IMG/VR virus record: IMGVR_UViG_3300027759_000169
Location: 1-41,457 of that record
Length of the DNA: 41,457 nt
Direction: 5' to 3' (one strand)
DNA from: a virus
In this document: positions 1-8,414 of the stretch, piece after piece
Numbering within the stretch: the stretch's first letter is position 1
How the letters are laid out: the number at the start of each line of letters is the position of its first letter
Notes under the pieces: model-generated
Told to the model about the DNA's origin: nothing
The model's input: the letters and a program-made list of their open reading frames with translations, nothing else
Database searches by the model: none
Made by a program: the position numbers and the translations under genes

Positions 1-806
1 GCAATTGCATCCGCAGTCACAGTATCAATACTTCCATCTTCGTTGGTAATGTCCGCAGTCTGATTAATAACACTTTTTCCTGTTGACGGGTCAACAGCAA
101 GTGTAAAGAATTGTCGAGTTTCGTATCCGCTTAGTGGCGCATTAGCTTCAGCTTCGTCTAGTATTCCTTGATTAACTTGTAAATCTTTAGCACGGGTACT
201 AAGCAAATCTTGTAATGTAGTTGAACTACCTTCGCTAATTGGCTGTGCAAAAATATCTTTATATTGTTGACTATCAACAATTTTTTTAACTTTAAGTCTA
301 TACAAATGCGGGTACCACGTAGCACTAAAACCTTCGCTAGCACGGCCTACATCTTCAATTACATAATAACGAGGTAAACTTACATCATAATCGTTAAATG
401 CAAACTCGTCACGCAAGTGTGGTAACTCAATTACATCTCCGCTCATGGGTTTACGACCAATATATTTGATAAAATCGTTAATGTGTACAGTCATGTACAG
501 CGTATCGTTATCAATGAACAAGCCAAATTGGCTTAAATTAAAATCTACGTTTTGTACATTATAAATTCCACGAAGTTTATACACACTGGAATCGTATTTT
601 CTATCGCGATTTTCCAACAGCAATAAATCTTGGATTTGGGTAAAATCTTTAGCGGTTATATTACCGTTAGAATCGGTAGTTTGCGTACCTATATATTTGT
701 GCAAGTATACGTCTGTACCGCCAACCTGAAACATTTCAGAAATCTGGCGATCCATAAATTTATAATCTTGCCCACGTTCGGGTTTATACAGTGATAGTCT
801 TGGCAT
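1..806 (-). CDS. 14: Neck protein gp14-like, C-terminus beyond window
   Basis: Open reading frame on the minus strand starting at the ATG whose complement is 804-806 and still open at position 1 (268 complete codons seen; T4 gp14 is about 256 residues). The N-terminus reads MPRLSLYKPERGQDYKFMDR and continues with GGTDVYLHKY, the layout I associate with T4-like gp14 neck proteins, which join the filled head to the tail. Divergence from the gp13-like gene across 42 bases supports the assignment, because gp13 and gp14 act together. The start is set by a GATAAATA late-type octamer only 4 bases upstream, with no Shine-Dalgarno sequence. Family assignment is from recalled similarity, not a search. 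The last third is unverified because it runs off the window. Confidence 0.72.
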   Translation of the reverse strand, partial: MPRLSLYKPERGQDYKFMDRQISEMFQVGGTDVYLHKYIGTQTTDSNGNITAKDFTQIQDLLLLENRDRKYDSSVYKLRGIYNVQNVDFNLSQFGLFIDNDTLYMTVHINDFIKYIGRKPMSGDVIELPHLRDEFAFNDYDVSLPRYYVIEDVGRASEGFSATWYPHLYRLKVKKIVDSQQYKDIFAQPISEGSSTTLQDLLSTRAKDLQVNQGILDEAEANAPLSGYETRQFFTLAVDPSTGKSVINQTADITNEDGSIDTVTADAI

Positions 807-809
807 ATG

Positions 810-831
810 ATATTTATCGTAAGATAAATAT
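810..831. promoter_or_regulatory. Divergent pair of T4-late-type promoters forming a palindrome
   Basis: The octamer GATAAATA occurs on the plus strand at 823-830 and on the minus strand at 811-818, separated by gtaa, making a 9-bp perfect inverted repeat. It resembles the T4 late promoter consensus TATAAATA. The minus copy lies 4 bases from the gp14 start codon. The plus copy lies 18 bases from the gp13 ATG at 849, which has its own GGAGA site at 836-840. Confidence 0.65.
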
Positions 832-848
832 GAGTGGAGAATCCAATT

Positions 849-1625
849 ATGTCAGATACATCTGTTAGTACCAGCTTATTAGAGCGAAATAAAGTGTTCG
901 ATTACGTGCGAGATATGCTGGGTGACGGCATGATCGAAGTAGAACTTGATCCTAAACATTACGAAACAGCACTGAATCGTGCTATAACTAAGTTACGCCA
1001 ACGCAGTAGCAATGCTGTAGAAGAAAGTTATTTGTTTATCGAACTAACAGTAGATCAAAACGAGTACAGATTACCTGATGAAGTTATCCTAGTACAAAGC
1101 GCATTTCGCAGAAGTATTGGAAGTAGAACAGGTATGGGTGCAGGTGGCACATTGTTTGAACCGTTTAACTTGGCTTATACAAATACCTACTTAATGAATG
1201 GTAGCCAGTTGGGTGGGCTTGCCACTTATGAATTATATGCAGGTTATCAAAAACTAATAGGTCGTATGTTTGGCAGTTTTATAGAGTTTAATTGGAATCC
1301 AACTAAACACATGCTGACACTTTTACAACGTCCGTTTGCCACAGGCGAACAGGTTATGTTAAAAACACAAAATTATCGACCGGATTTTGTACTGCTACAA
1401 GATATCTACGCCAAACAATGGTTGTATGATTATACATTGGCTGTTTGTAAACTAATGTTAGGCGAAGCTCGCAGTAAATTTGGACAGATTGCCGGCCCAA
1501 GTAGCGGCATTCAACTAAATGGCGCCGCACTTAAGACAGAAGGCACCACAGAAATCACTCAATTAGAAAAAGATATTGGAGATATGATCCCTGGCGGCAC
1601 CCCAATGACCTTTGTTATTGGCTAA
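849..1625 (+). CDS. 13: Neck protein gp13-like
   Basis: A 258-residue protein (T4 gp13 is about 309). It is predicted to form, with gp14, the neck that closes the head and docks the tail. Visible features are an N-terminal helix-rich segment (VFDYVRDMLGDGMIEVELD), a central aromatic region, and a C-terminal GEARSKFGQIAGPSSGIQLNG followed by a charged helix and a short hydrophobic tail, the pattern of T4-like neck proteins. A GTG at 834 would extend the frame by five residues, but the ATG at 849 has GGAGA eight bases upstream and is preferred. It is transcribed from the late-type motif at 823-830. Assignment is by remembered family pattern and by the neighbouring gp14-like gene. Confidence 0.72.
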   Translation: MSDTSVSTSLLERNKVFDYVRDMLGDGMIEVELDPKHYETALNRAITKLRQRSSNAVEESYLFIELTVDQNEYRLPDEVILVQSAFRRSIGSRTGMGAGGTLFEPFNLAYTNTYLMNGSQLGGLATYELYAGYQKLIGRMFGSFIEFNWNPTKHMLTLLQRPFATGEQVMLKTQNYRPDFVLLQDIYAKQWLYDYTLAVCKLMLGEARSKFGQIAGPSSGIQLNGAALKTEGTTEITQLEKDIGDMIPGGTPMTFVIG

Positions 1626-1632
1626 AAAACTC

Positions 1633-1661
1633 TTGACTCTGTAATAAAACTGTTATATACT
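1633..1661 (+). promoter_or_regulatory. Sigma70-like early promoter for dNMP kinase
   Basis: TTGACT (1633-1638), 17-bp spacer, TATACT (1656-1661). The predicted transcript starts about 15 bases before the ATG at 1684 and carries an AGGAG ribosome-binding site. It matches the host housekeeping consensus, which suits an early nucleotide-metabolism gene lying between late genes. Confidence 0.75.
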
Positions 1662-1683
1662 AGTAGTTCATTAGGAGACTTCT

Positions 1684-2367
1684 ATGATTATTGGCGTATG
1701 CGGTTTTATCGGATCTGGCAAGGACACAGTTGCTGATTATCTTACAAATTTCCATGAATTTAGACGTGAAAGTTTTGCCAATAGTTTAAAAGATGCTGTT
1801 GCCCATGTGTTTGGCTGGGACAGAACCATGCTGGAAGGCCGCACCAAACAAGCACGTGAATGGCGAGAGCAAGTGGACCCATGGTGGAGCACACGATTAG
1901 GCATGCCCGACCTCACTCCTAGATTAATGCTTCAGCTATGGGGTACTGAAGTATGTCGTCGAGCATTTCACGATGACATTTGGATTGCTAGCCTAGAAAA
2001 TAAACTTCGTAATAGTACCGATGACATTGTTATCAGCGACTGCCGCTTTCCTAACGAGATTAAGTCCATTAAAGATGCCGGTGGAATCATTGTATGGGTC
2101 AAACGTGGTGAATTACCTGAGTGGTACGACTGGGCAGTTAGCGCAAACGCAGGAGATGTAGCTAACTTTACATGGGCAACTAGCAAATCAAAGCTAGAAA
2201 AAGTAGGCATTCATGCTAGCGAAACTGCTTGGGTTGGTACTAAATTTGATGCTGAATTAGATAACAACGGCACCATTGACGACCTGTTTGAACAAGTTAG
2301 AGGTCTGGTACAAGATCCCCTTGCCTCCATTGAATCCCTTCCTTATGTAACACTCTCTGACAATTAG
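1684..2367 (+). CDS. 1: Deoxynucleoside monophosphate kinase (gp1)
   Basis: A 227-residue enzyme (T4 gp1 is 241) that phosphorylates dNMPs to dNDPs to feed phage DNA synthesis. The P-loop GFIGSGKDT is at residues 7-15, followed by the family-typical ADYL and SFANSLKDAV segments. LMLQLWGTEVCR and the DIW segment lie in the middle, and VISDCRFPNE with an IVWVKR strand lies further on. The start is supported by AGGAG seven bases upstream and a sigma70-like promoter at 1633-1661, so it is probably early although surrounded by late genes. The last 71 bases overlap the opposing HNH-type gene in antisense. Function is confident from motif order and length. Confidence 0.9.
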   Translation: MIIGVCGFIGSGKDTVADYLTNFHEFRRESFANSLKDAVAHVFGWDRTMLEGRTKQAREWREQVDPWWSTRLGMPDLTPRLMLQLWGTEVCRRAFHDDIWIASLENKLRNSTDDIVISDCRFPNEIKSIKDAGGIIVWVKRGELPEWYDWAVSANAGDVANFTWATSKSKLEKVGIHASETAWVGTKFDAELDNNGTIDDLFEQVRGLVQDPLASIESLPYVTLSDN

Positions 2368-2623
2368 CACATACTGTTTTAAGATTAGTATGTCGGCAAT
2401 TGTTTAAATCACCATCTACGTGAAACACCGTGAACACTTCTTTATGCAGTGATTTAAATCCACACTTGTCGCAAGTAGTTTTTAATTTATAGCCAGCATG
2501 TTGCCAACGTGCTATTCTTACTCCTCGTAGACAAGCACCGCACACTTTTCTATAGTGTGCTACACCTTCTTTATAATAATTAACAGCTACAGGGCCACGG
2601 CCGCATGTACATAATGGTCTCAT
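2297..2623 (-). CDS. HNH-type zinc-binding endonuclease
   Basis: A 108-residue minus-strand protein. It has paired cysteines at residues 5/7 with 28/31 and at 51/54 with 85/88, and an HNH-like core HVDGDLNNCRHTNL (His68, Asp70, Asn74, Asn80). This is the layout of small free-standing HNH nucleases and of a conserved protein I recall from marine T4-like phages. Its role (DNA nicking, homing, or help in packaging) is not established. It converges on the dNMP kinase and overlaps its 3' end by 71 bases. The ATG has no Shine-Dalgarno but sits 4 bases after a CTTAAATA late-type octamer. Confidence 0.75.
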   Translation of the reverse strand: MRPLCTCGRGPVAVNYYKEGVAHYRKVCGACLRGVRIARWQHAGYKLKTTCDKCGFKSLHKEVFTVFHVDGDLNNCRHTNLKTVCANCQRVLHKEGIQWRQGDLVPDL

Positions 2624-2627
2624 ATTT

Positions 2628-2635
2628 TATTTAAG
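2628..2635 (-). promoter_or_regulatory. Late-type promoter motif for the HNH gene
   Basis: CTTAAATA on the minus strand, four bases (aaat) before the ATG at 2623-2621. The spacing matches several other late genes in the window and would give a leaderless transcript. Confidence 0.4.
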
Positions 2636-2687
2636 CCTTTTCTGTGCCTTTTTCTGGCTGTATACTAGCTCAAATTTGTAATTAATC

Positions 2688-2695
2688 TATAAATA
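2688..2695 (+). promoter_or_regulatory. T4 late promoter for tail sheath
   Basis: An exact TATAAATA, 33 bases upstream of the sheath ATG. The leader carries CCGGAGAG as ribosome-binding site. This is the best match to the T4 late consensus in the window. Confidence 0.75.
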
Positions 2696-2728
2696 CAATT
2701 GAACTTGTATTCACCGGAGAGTTAAACA

Positions 2729-5700
2729 ATGGCACAATTAAACAGCCCAGGCGTAGCGGTTACTGTAATAGACGAAAGTTTCTATACTCCTGCCGCACCA
2801 GGTACAACACCTTTAATTATCGTAGCAACTGAGCAAGATAAAGCAAACTCAGCAGGTACTGGTACAGCACCAGGAACACTAAAAGCAAATGCAGGCAAAG
2901 TCTATTTGATGACTAGCCAGATGGATTTAGGCAGTACTTTTGGTACACCTATGTTTGAAACAGATGCTAGCAACAACCCAGTTCATGCTGGTGAAAAGAA
3001 TGAATATGGGCTTCAAGCGGCTTATAGCTATCTTGGAGTTAGCAGTCGCGCATACGTGGTACGTGCAGACGTAGATTTAGGAGCATTGGCTCCAAAAACC
3101 ACAGCCCCAGCAGGCGCTCCAGTGAACGGTGCATGGTGGTTTGACACAGCAGATTCTGTATATGGTATTTTTGAATGGAACGGCACCAAGCAAACTCCGT
3201 CATCCGGCGATGTAGCCCAATCATTTACAAACAAAACCCCAATAATTATCAGCGCCACTAATCAACAAGTTGGCGGCACAAGCGGTGGCAATCCACTAGC
3301 AAGTATCGGAGCCATTGGCAGTTATGCTCTTGTAACAACAGCATCTCCATATAAATTATTCTTTAAAAATTATCAAGGTACATGGGTACAAGTTGGTAGT
3401 AATTTATGGACAAAATCTTGGCCAACTATATCAGGCTCTGCTCCAACTGCTATTGATACAGCCGCAACAATTTTGATTAAAACAAGCCCAACAGGAGCTC
3501 AATCAGCTACTGTTACTGCTAGTGTGGCTAACATTACTAACGTAACTGTTACAGCCGCAAGTACTACTACACTTACAAATAGTGGAACAAACGGTTTAGC
3601 TGTGGGCGATATTGTTTATTTTAGTGCCGCATCAGGTGGCATCCAAACAGCAATTACAACTGCAAACAGTACAAAAAATTATACATATTTTTATGTAATT
3701 GCCGGTGTTACTTCAGGAACTTTTTCAATTAGTGCAACCAAAGGCGGAACAGCAATTTCGTTTGGTACAACTGGTACAGCTACAGTACAAGTTACAAGCA
3801 CAGCAACCAACGTGTTTACATCTACTGCGGCTAGCGGTTTAGTTCCAGGAGATGCAATCACTTTTCCATCACTAAACCCTGTTACTGGTTTGAGTCAAAC
3901 TGCTATTGGTGGCATTACACTAGGTACTCCTTACTATGTGGTTCAGACTAATGGTAATAATTTTAGTATCAGTGCTTCAGTTGTAACTGCTGGTGGAGTT
4001 AACTATGCCCAAGAACCTAAACAATTAACAGTTGGTTCAGGATCTATGGTTGGTCTAGAGACTGAATCACAGTTGCCGCTTACTGGAACACAAATTGCTT
4101 CAGTTAGTGCAATAGTGACCACTATTAATAACAACGGTAGTCCGGTAGTTCAAGGCTTAACAGCCGCAGTGGGCCCAAGCGGAGAATTGCAATTATTTAC
4201 AGACGGTACCATTAATAAAATTAATATTAGTAGTACAGGCGGCGCCACACCTCCAATAACTCCAGTGAGTACACCAGCAACAGTTAGTTCACTAGGCATT
4301 ATCGAAGGCGACTATTATGCACCTGCATTGGCGATGAGTCCGCATACTAGCGTTCCATTGTTCAAAGCTACAAATAGTGATACAAACAGTGGCGGTCGTC
4401 CAACTGGATCTGTATGGGTTAAAACTACGGACGCTAATTTAGGCGCAAGTTATACTGTGTATAATTATAGCACAACTACAAATTCGTTTGCTTTAATAAA
4501 TTCACCGTTGTACGCAAATAATCAAACAGCATTGTATAATTTAGATATTGCTGGCGGTGGAACAAATCTTCCAGTAGGCACAGCATACGTTAAATTTAAT
4601 GATGCTGAACAAACATTCTGGGAAGCATCACAATCAAGTTCAGGTACAGCCGCTCAACGTGGAGTACCAGCACTGGCAACATTTAACTTGTATACTCGTG
4701 TTAATGTAGGCCCTACAACAATTACAAGTAGCATTGTTGGAACAAGTACATTTACAAATGCAACTGCTTATACATTTAGTATGGTTGAAAGTTTAATAAG
4801 TAGTGCAAGTTTAAGCAGTGCTAAAACAATTAGTTTTACAGGGACTGGAACAACTGCTGATGCCACTACTATTGCTGGACTAATTAACTCAGCTGGTTTT
4901 GTAAATATCACTGCTAGTGTTAATTCAAGTAACCAAATTTTAATTAATCATAAACTAGGCGGCGATATTCGTTTTGCTAACGGTACTGCAACACCATTGG
5001 GTAATTTGTTTACCGCTGGTACAACAGTGAACTTGTATGCGTCACCTGCAGGCGACACAACGTATGCATTTGGTATAGCAAGTAACTGGAAAGCAGTTTC
5101 ATTACTAGCGGCTGGTTTAACAACTGGCGCAACTCCTCCATCGACAACAACAGCTGATGGTGCTATTTGGTATAATGCAAGTGTTTCCGAAGTTGATATT
5201 CTTATTAACACTGGATCTGCATGGACTGGATACAAAAATGTGGTATCAACTGCTGATGCTAAAGGTCCAATTATTAGTTCTACTAAGCCAACTATTCAAA
5301 CAGACGGCTCAACAGCACTGGTAACTGGAGACTTATGGATTGATACTAGCGATTTAGAAAATTACCCAACAATGTGGCGTTATAATGCTAGTACTAAAAA
5401 GTGGGTACAGATTGATACCAGTGACCAAACAAGCGAACTTGGTATTGTATTTGCTGATGCTCGTCAAGGCACAAGTGGTGGATCAGCTACTATTGCTCCG
5501 CAAGGATCTATCGTAGAACTACTAACTAGTTCTTATGTTGACTTTGATGCTCCGGATCCGTTACTATACCCAACAGGTATGTTGTTATGGAATACTCGTC
5601 GCAGTACATTTAACGTAAAACAATTTAAACAAAATTATATTGATATCACAGTTAAAAATTATCGTCAATCAGCGCCAGCAGGCACTGATCAAGCAAATTA

Positions 5701-6709
5701 TTATCCACATCGCTGGGTAAGCATTGCGGCAAATCAGCCAAACGGCGCAGGTACATTTGGACGTAAGGCTCAACGTGCTGTAGTTACACAAGCATTACAA
5801 GCATTAATTAACAGCAATCAAGCTATTCGCGATGAAGATTCATTATTGTATAACTTGTTAGCTTGCCCAGGATATCCTGAAACAGTTAACGAATTAATTG
5901 CATTGAATTATGACAGATCATTGGCCAGTTTCATCGTTGCAGACACACCAGCTCGCTTGTCAAGCGATGCTACAAGTTTAAGTAACTGGGGAAATAACAG
6001 TAAAGGTGCAGTTGATAACAATGAAGACGGCCTAGTAAGTACAGATCCGTATTGCGCTTTCTACTATCCATGGGGTTATTCAAGTGACAACTTAGGCAAC
6101 AACATTGTTGTTCCTCCAAGTCACATGATGTTACGTACTATTGCTCTAAGCGACAACGTTTCGTATCCATGGTTTGCCCCGGCTGGAACACGCCGTGGCG
6201 GTATTACCAACGCAAGTGCAGTAGGTTATGTAGATGCACAAACTGGAGAATTCCAATCAGTAGCATTGAACACTGGGCAACGCGATACATTGGCTAGCAT
6301 ACATGTTAACCCAATTACGTTTATTAGTGGTGCTGGATTAGTTGCTTATGGACAATACACACGTCAATTGGCCGCAAGTAGTTTAGATCGTATCAACGTA
6401 GCTCGTTTAGTTGTATATCTACGTAGACAGTTTAGTCAGTTGGCTAAACCATATGTATTTGAACCGAACGATACAGTTACACGTAACGAAATTAAACAAG
6501 CCGCAGAAAGCCTATTGTTAGAATTAGTGGGTCAACGTGCTATCTATGACTATCTAGTAGTTTGTGACGGAACTAATAACACACCAGCTCGTATCGATCG
6601 TAGCGAACTATATCTTGATGTAGCGATTGAACCAGTTAAAGCGGCAGAATTTATTTACATTCCATTAAGACTTGAAAATACTGGCGCTATCAAAGGTCTT
6701 GGACAATAA
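2729..6709 (+). CDS. 18: Tail sheath protein gp18, with a very large insertion
   Basis: A 1326-residue contractile sheath subunit, about twice the 659 residues of T4 gp18. The N-terminus (AQLNSPGVAVTVIDESFY) and the last 400-odd residues are sheath-like. Near the C-terminus are YLRRQFSQLAKPYVFEPND, a TRNEIKQAAESLL helix, and an LYLDVAIEPVKAAEFIYIPL strand. Residues about 125-900 are a Thr/Ser/Gly/Ala-rich insertion with repeated modules. Four are of the type G-x-x-W-x-D-T (near 133, 556, 808 and 865) and two of the type GL-x-x-GD-x-I-x-F with a YYV strand (near 286 and 369). The insertion probably decorates the outside of the sheath. GGAG precedes the ATG and the tube gene follows by 12 bases. 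Confidence 0.92.
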   Translation: MAQLNSPGVAVTVIDESFYTPAAPGTTPLIIVATEQDKANSAGTGTAPGTLKANAGKVYLMTSQMDLGSTFGTPMFETDASNNPVHAGEKNEYGLQAAYSYLGVSSRAYVVRADVDLGALAPKTTAPAGAPVNGAWWFDTADSVYGIFEWNGTKQTPSSGDVAQSFTNKTPIIISATNQQVGGTSGGNPLASIGAIGSYALVTTASPYKLFFKNYQGTWVQVGSNLWTKSWPTISGSAPTAIDTAATILIKTSPTGAQSATVTASVANITNVTVTAASTTTLTNSGTNGLAVGDIVYFSAASGGIQTAITTANSTKNYTYFYVIAGVTSGTFSISATKGGTAISFGTTGTATVQVTSTATNVFTSTAASGLVPGDAITFPSLNPVTGLSQTAIGGITLGTPYYVVQTNGNNFSISASVVTAGGVNYAQEPKQLTVGSGSMVGLETESQLPLTGTQIASVSAIVTTINNNGSPVVQGLTAAVGPSGELQLFTDGTINKINISSTGGATPPITPVSTPATVSSLGIIEGDYYAPALAMSPHTSVPLFKATNSDTNSGGRPTGSVWVKTTDANLGASYTVYNYSTTTNSFALINSPLYANNQTALYNLDIAGGGTNLPVGTAYVKFNDAEQTFWEASQSSSGTAAQRGVPALATFNLYTRVNVGPTTITSSIVGTSTFTNATAYTFSMVESLISSASLSSAKTISFTGTGTTADATTIAGLINSAGFVNITASVNSSNQILINHKLGGDIRFANGTATPLGNLFTAGTTVNLYASPAGDTTYAFGIASNWKAVSLLAAGLTTGATPPSTTTADGAIWYNASVSEVDILINTGSAWTGYKNVVSTADAKGPIISSTKPTIQTDGSTALVTGDLWIDTSDLENYPTMWRYNASTKKWVQIDTSDQTSELGIVFADARQGTSGGSATIAPQGSIVELLTSSYVDFDAPDPLLYPTGMLLWNTRRSTFNVKQFKQNYIDITVKNYRQSAPAGTDQANYYPHRWVSIAANQPNGAGTFGRKAQRAVVTQALQALINSNQAIRDEDSLLYNLLACPGYPETVNELIALNYDRSLASFIVADTPARLSSDATSLSNWGNNSKGAVDNNEDGLVSTDPYCAFYYPWGYSSDNLGNNIVVPPSHMMLRTIALSDNVSYPWFAPAGTRRGGITNASAVGYVDAQTGEFQSVALNTGQRDTLASIHVNPITFISGAGLVAYGQYTRQLAASSLDRINVARLVVYLRRQFSQLAKPYVFEPNDTVTRNEIKQAAESLLLELVGQRAIYDYLVVCDGTNNTPARIDRSELYLDVAIEPVKAAEFIYIPLRLENTGAIKGLGQ

Positions 6710-6721
6710 CGGAGAAAACAC

Positions 6722-7357
6722 ATGGCAATCGCAACATTAGCTAATTTTACAGTACCATTAGCATCAGATCAAAGCGCAACATCGCAAGGCATGTTGATGC
6801 CAAAGCTCAAGTACAGATTCCGTCTGTCATTTGAAAACTTTGGCGTTAGCACACCTACAACTGAGCTAACAAAGCAAGTGATATCTGCCGCTCGTCCTAA
6901 TGTGCAGTTTGAAGATCAAACTATTCACATTTACAACAGCCAGATTCATTATGCAGGTAAACCAAAATGGCAAACAATTACAGTTAAACTACGTGATGAC
7001 AGCACAGGTGCTGTTAGCAAATTAGTTGGCGAACAAATGCAGAAACAGTTTGATTTCTATGAGCAATCTAGCGCGGCAAGTGGTTTAGATTATAAGTTTG
7101 TATTACGTATTGAAATGCTTGACGGCGGCAATGGCGGAAGTACAGTTAACGTGCTTGAAACATGGGAATGTTATGGCGTTTATGTTCAACAAGTTAACTA
7201 TGAAGCATTAGATTATAGTCAACAAGGTCCTGCAGAAATTACATTGACACTACAAATGGATAATGCTGTACAAACACCAAGCGGTTCGGGTGTTGGATCA
7301 GCTGTAAATATTAGACCAACAGTAGGCGGCACGCTAGCAACTGGCGGCGGTAGATAA
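6722..7357 (+). CDS. 19: Tail tube protein gp19
   Basis: A 211-residue protein (T4 gp19 is 163) that forms the inner tube through which DNA passes. It shows the tube beta-barrel pattern: FRLSFENFG, then TKQVISAARPNVQFEDQTIHIYNSQIHYAGKPKWQTITVKLRDD in successive segments, a long helix VGEQMQKQFDFYEQ, and VLETWECYGVYVQQVNYEALDY near the end. A Gly/Ser/Thr-rich tail follows residue 185. The ATG has GGAGAAAACAC upstream and lies 12 bases after the sheath, so the two are co-transcribed. A strong terminator follows the stop codon. The sheath-tube order is that of T4. Confidence 0.92.
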   Translation: MAIATLANFTVPLASDQSATSQGMLMPKLKYRFRLSFENFGVSTPTTELTKQVISAARPNVQFEDQTIHIYNSQIHYAGKPKWQTITVKLRDDSTGAVSKLVGEQMQKQFDFYEQSSAASGLDYKFVLRIEMLDGGNGGSTVNVLETWECYGVYVQQVNYEALDYSQQGPAEITLTLQMDNAVQTPSGSGVGSAVNIRPTVGGTLATGGGR

Positions 7358-7360
7358 TAA

Positions 7361-7383
7361 AAACCCGCTAAGGCGGGTTTTTT
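7361..7383 (+). terminator. Intrinsic terminator after tail tube gene
   Basis: AAACCCGC (7361-7368), loop taag, GCGGGTTT (7373-7380), continuing into a T run to 7383. It starts three bases after the gp19 stop and ends 17 bases before the next ATG. Confidence 0.9.
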
Positions 7384-7387
7384 AATG

Positions 7388-7395
7388 GCTAAATA
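7388..7395 (+). promoter_or_regulatory. Late-type promoter motif between terminator and ATG
   Basis: GCTAAATA, with five bases to the ATG at 7401 and no Shine-Dalgarno. With a terminator immediately upstream, transcription of the next gene has to start here or read through the terminator. Confidence 0.55.
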
Positions 7396-7400
7396 TTTAC

Positions 7401-8414
7401 ATGGCCAATCAAAACAATAAACTTCTTGCAAATAACTCGGGCACTGCGACCTTACGAGATTGGCAACACGCCGCCCGTATGTTCACGGACAGTAATCAAA
7501 TTTACGGTCCTAAACAAAAGTTCCTATTCCACGTGGTATTTCAGATTAATAAAACTACGTTAAAAAATATATCACTTGGAACAACATATAGTACGCAAAT
7601 TAACATGCTAGTTAAAAGCGTAAGTTTGCCTAAATTTACTGTAACTTCAGATGTTGCTAATCAATATAATCGCAAGAAAAATATTCAACAAAAAATTGCG
7701 TATGAAGCAATCACACTTAAATTCCATGATGATAATTTGGGATTAATTAATCAACTTTGGCAAAATTATTATAGTTATTATTATGCAGATCCGTTAAGTG
7801 CCAGTGTTCCTGGTGCGTTTAATCGCACAGCAATAAAAAAATTCAATTATATCAGAACATCATACGGTTTAGACAACGGTTCTAACGCACCGTTTTTTGA
7901 TCATATTACAATTTATCAACTAGCACAGGGTCAATATGTTAGTTATAAATTAATTAATCCTATTTTTACTGGCTGGAATCATAATGGATTAGACTATGCT
8001 GGTAAAGAAACGCACGACAACGATTGTACCATACAATATGAAGCTGTAGAGTACGGCAACGGAAAAATTGAAGCAGGTACTCCAGAAGGTTTTGGTTTAC
8101 AAAATTACGACCAAACACCAAGTCCGTTAACCCATGCAGGACAAACCAATGCTACAATAGCTGACATTAGCACCACTGCATCATTGGAAGATATTAATAC
8201 CATCCCTAATAATAAATCAAGCATTATTAACAATGCTATACAAACAGTAAATAACTACCAAAATACTAAAACTCCTACAACAGATACTACCAATGCAGTG
8301 AATTTAACTGCTACCAATACCCAAAGTACCAATAGTACAGGTGTTACTTTTGCAGGCACAACAACCACTGCAAGTAACAAAACTGTAGCCAAACAACGAA
8401 ATACAAGGGCATAA
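7401..8414 (+). CDS. Second tail-tube-fold protein (tube or baseplate-tube junction)
   Basis: A 337-residue protein. Residues about 40-215 follow the same strand order as gp19: FLFHVVFQI, INMLVKSVSLPKFTV, QYNRKKNIQQKIAYEAITLKFHDD and LWQNYYSYYY. A Thr/Asn-rich low-complexity tail follows from about 250. It is probably a structural protein related to the tail tube, for example the initiator or cap that joins tube to baseplate (the gp48/gp54 role in T4). That exact role is inference. It directly follows the gp19 terminator and has its own late-type motif five bases before the ATG. The next gene begins at the base after its stop codon. Confidence 0.68.
   Translation: MANQNNKLLANNSGTATLRDWQHAARMFTDSNQIYGPKQKFLFHVVFQINKTTLKNISLGTTYSTQINMLVKSVSLPKFTVTSDVANQYNRKKNIQQKIAYEAITLKFHDDNLGLINQLWQNYYSYYYADPLSASVPGAFNRTAIKKFNYIRTSYGLDNGSNAPFFDHITIYQLAQGQYVSYKLINPIFTGWNHNGLDYAGKETHDNDCTIQYEAVEYGNGKIEAGTPEGFGLQNYDQTPSPLTHAGQTNATIADISTTASLEDINTIPNNKSSIINNAIQTVNNYQNTKTPTTDTTNAVNLTATNTQSTNSTGVTFAGTTTTASNKTVAKQRNTRA

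Noticed and set aside
834-848. GTG start for the gp13-like gene
   Set aside because: It overlaps the GGAGA ribosome-binding site that serves the ATG at 849.
7385-7420. Short frame starting ATGGCTAAATAT after the gp19 terminator
   Set aside because: It has 11 codons and lies out of frame with the 337-residue gene starting at 7401. It probably arises from the late promoter sequence itself.
8245-8260. TAAATA inside coding sequence (for example near 8250) as a late promoter
   Set aside because: No gene start follows at a sensible distance. Internal TAAATA motifs are expected by chance in AT-rich DNA.
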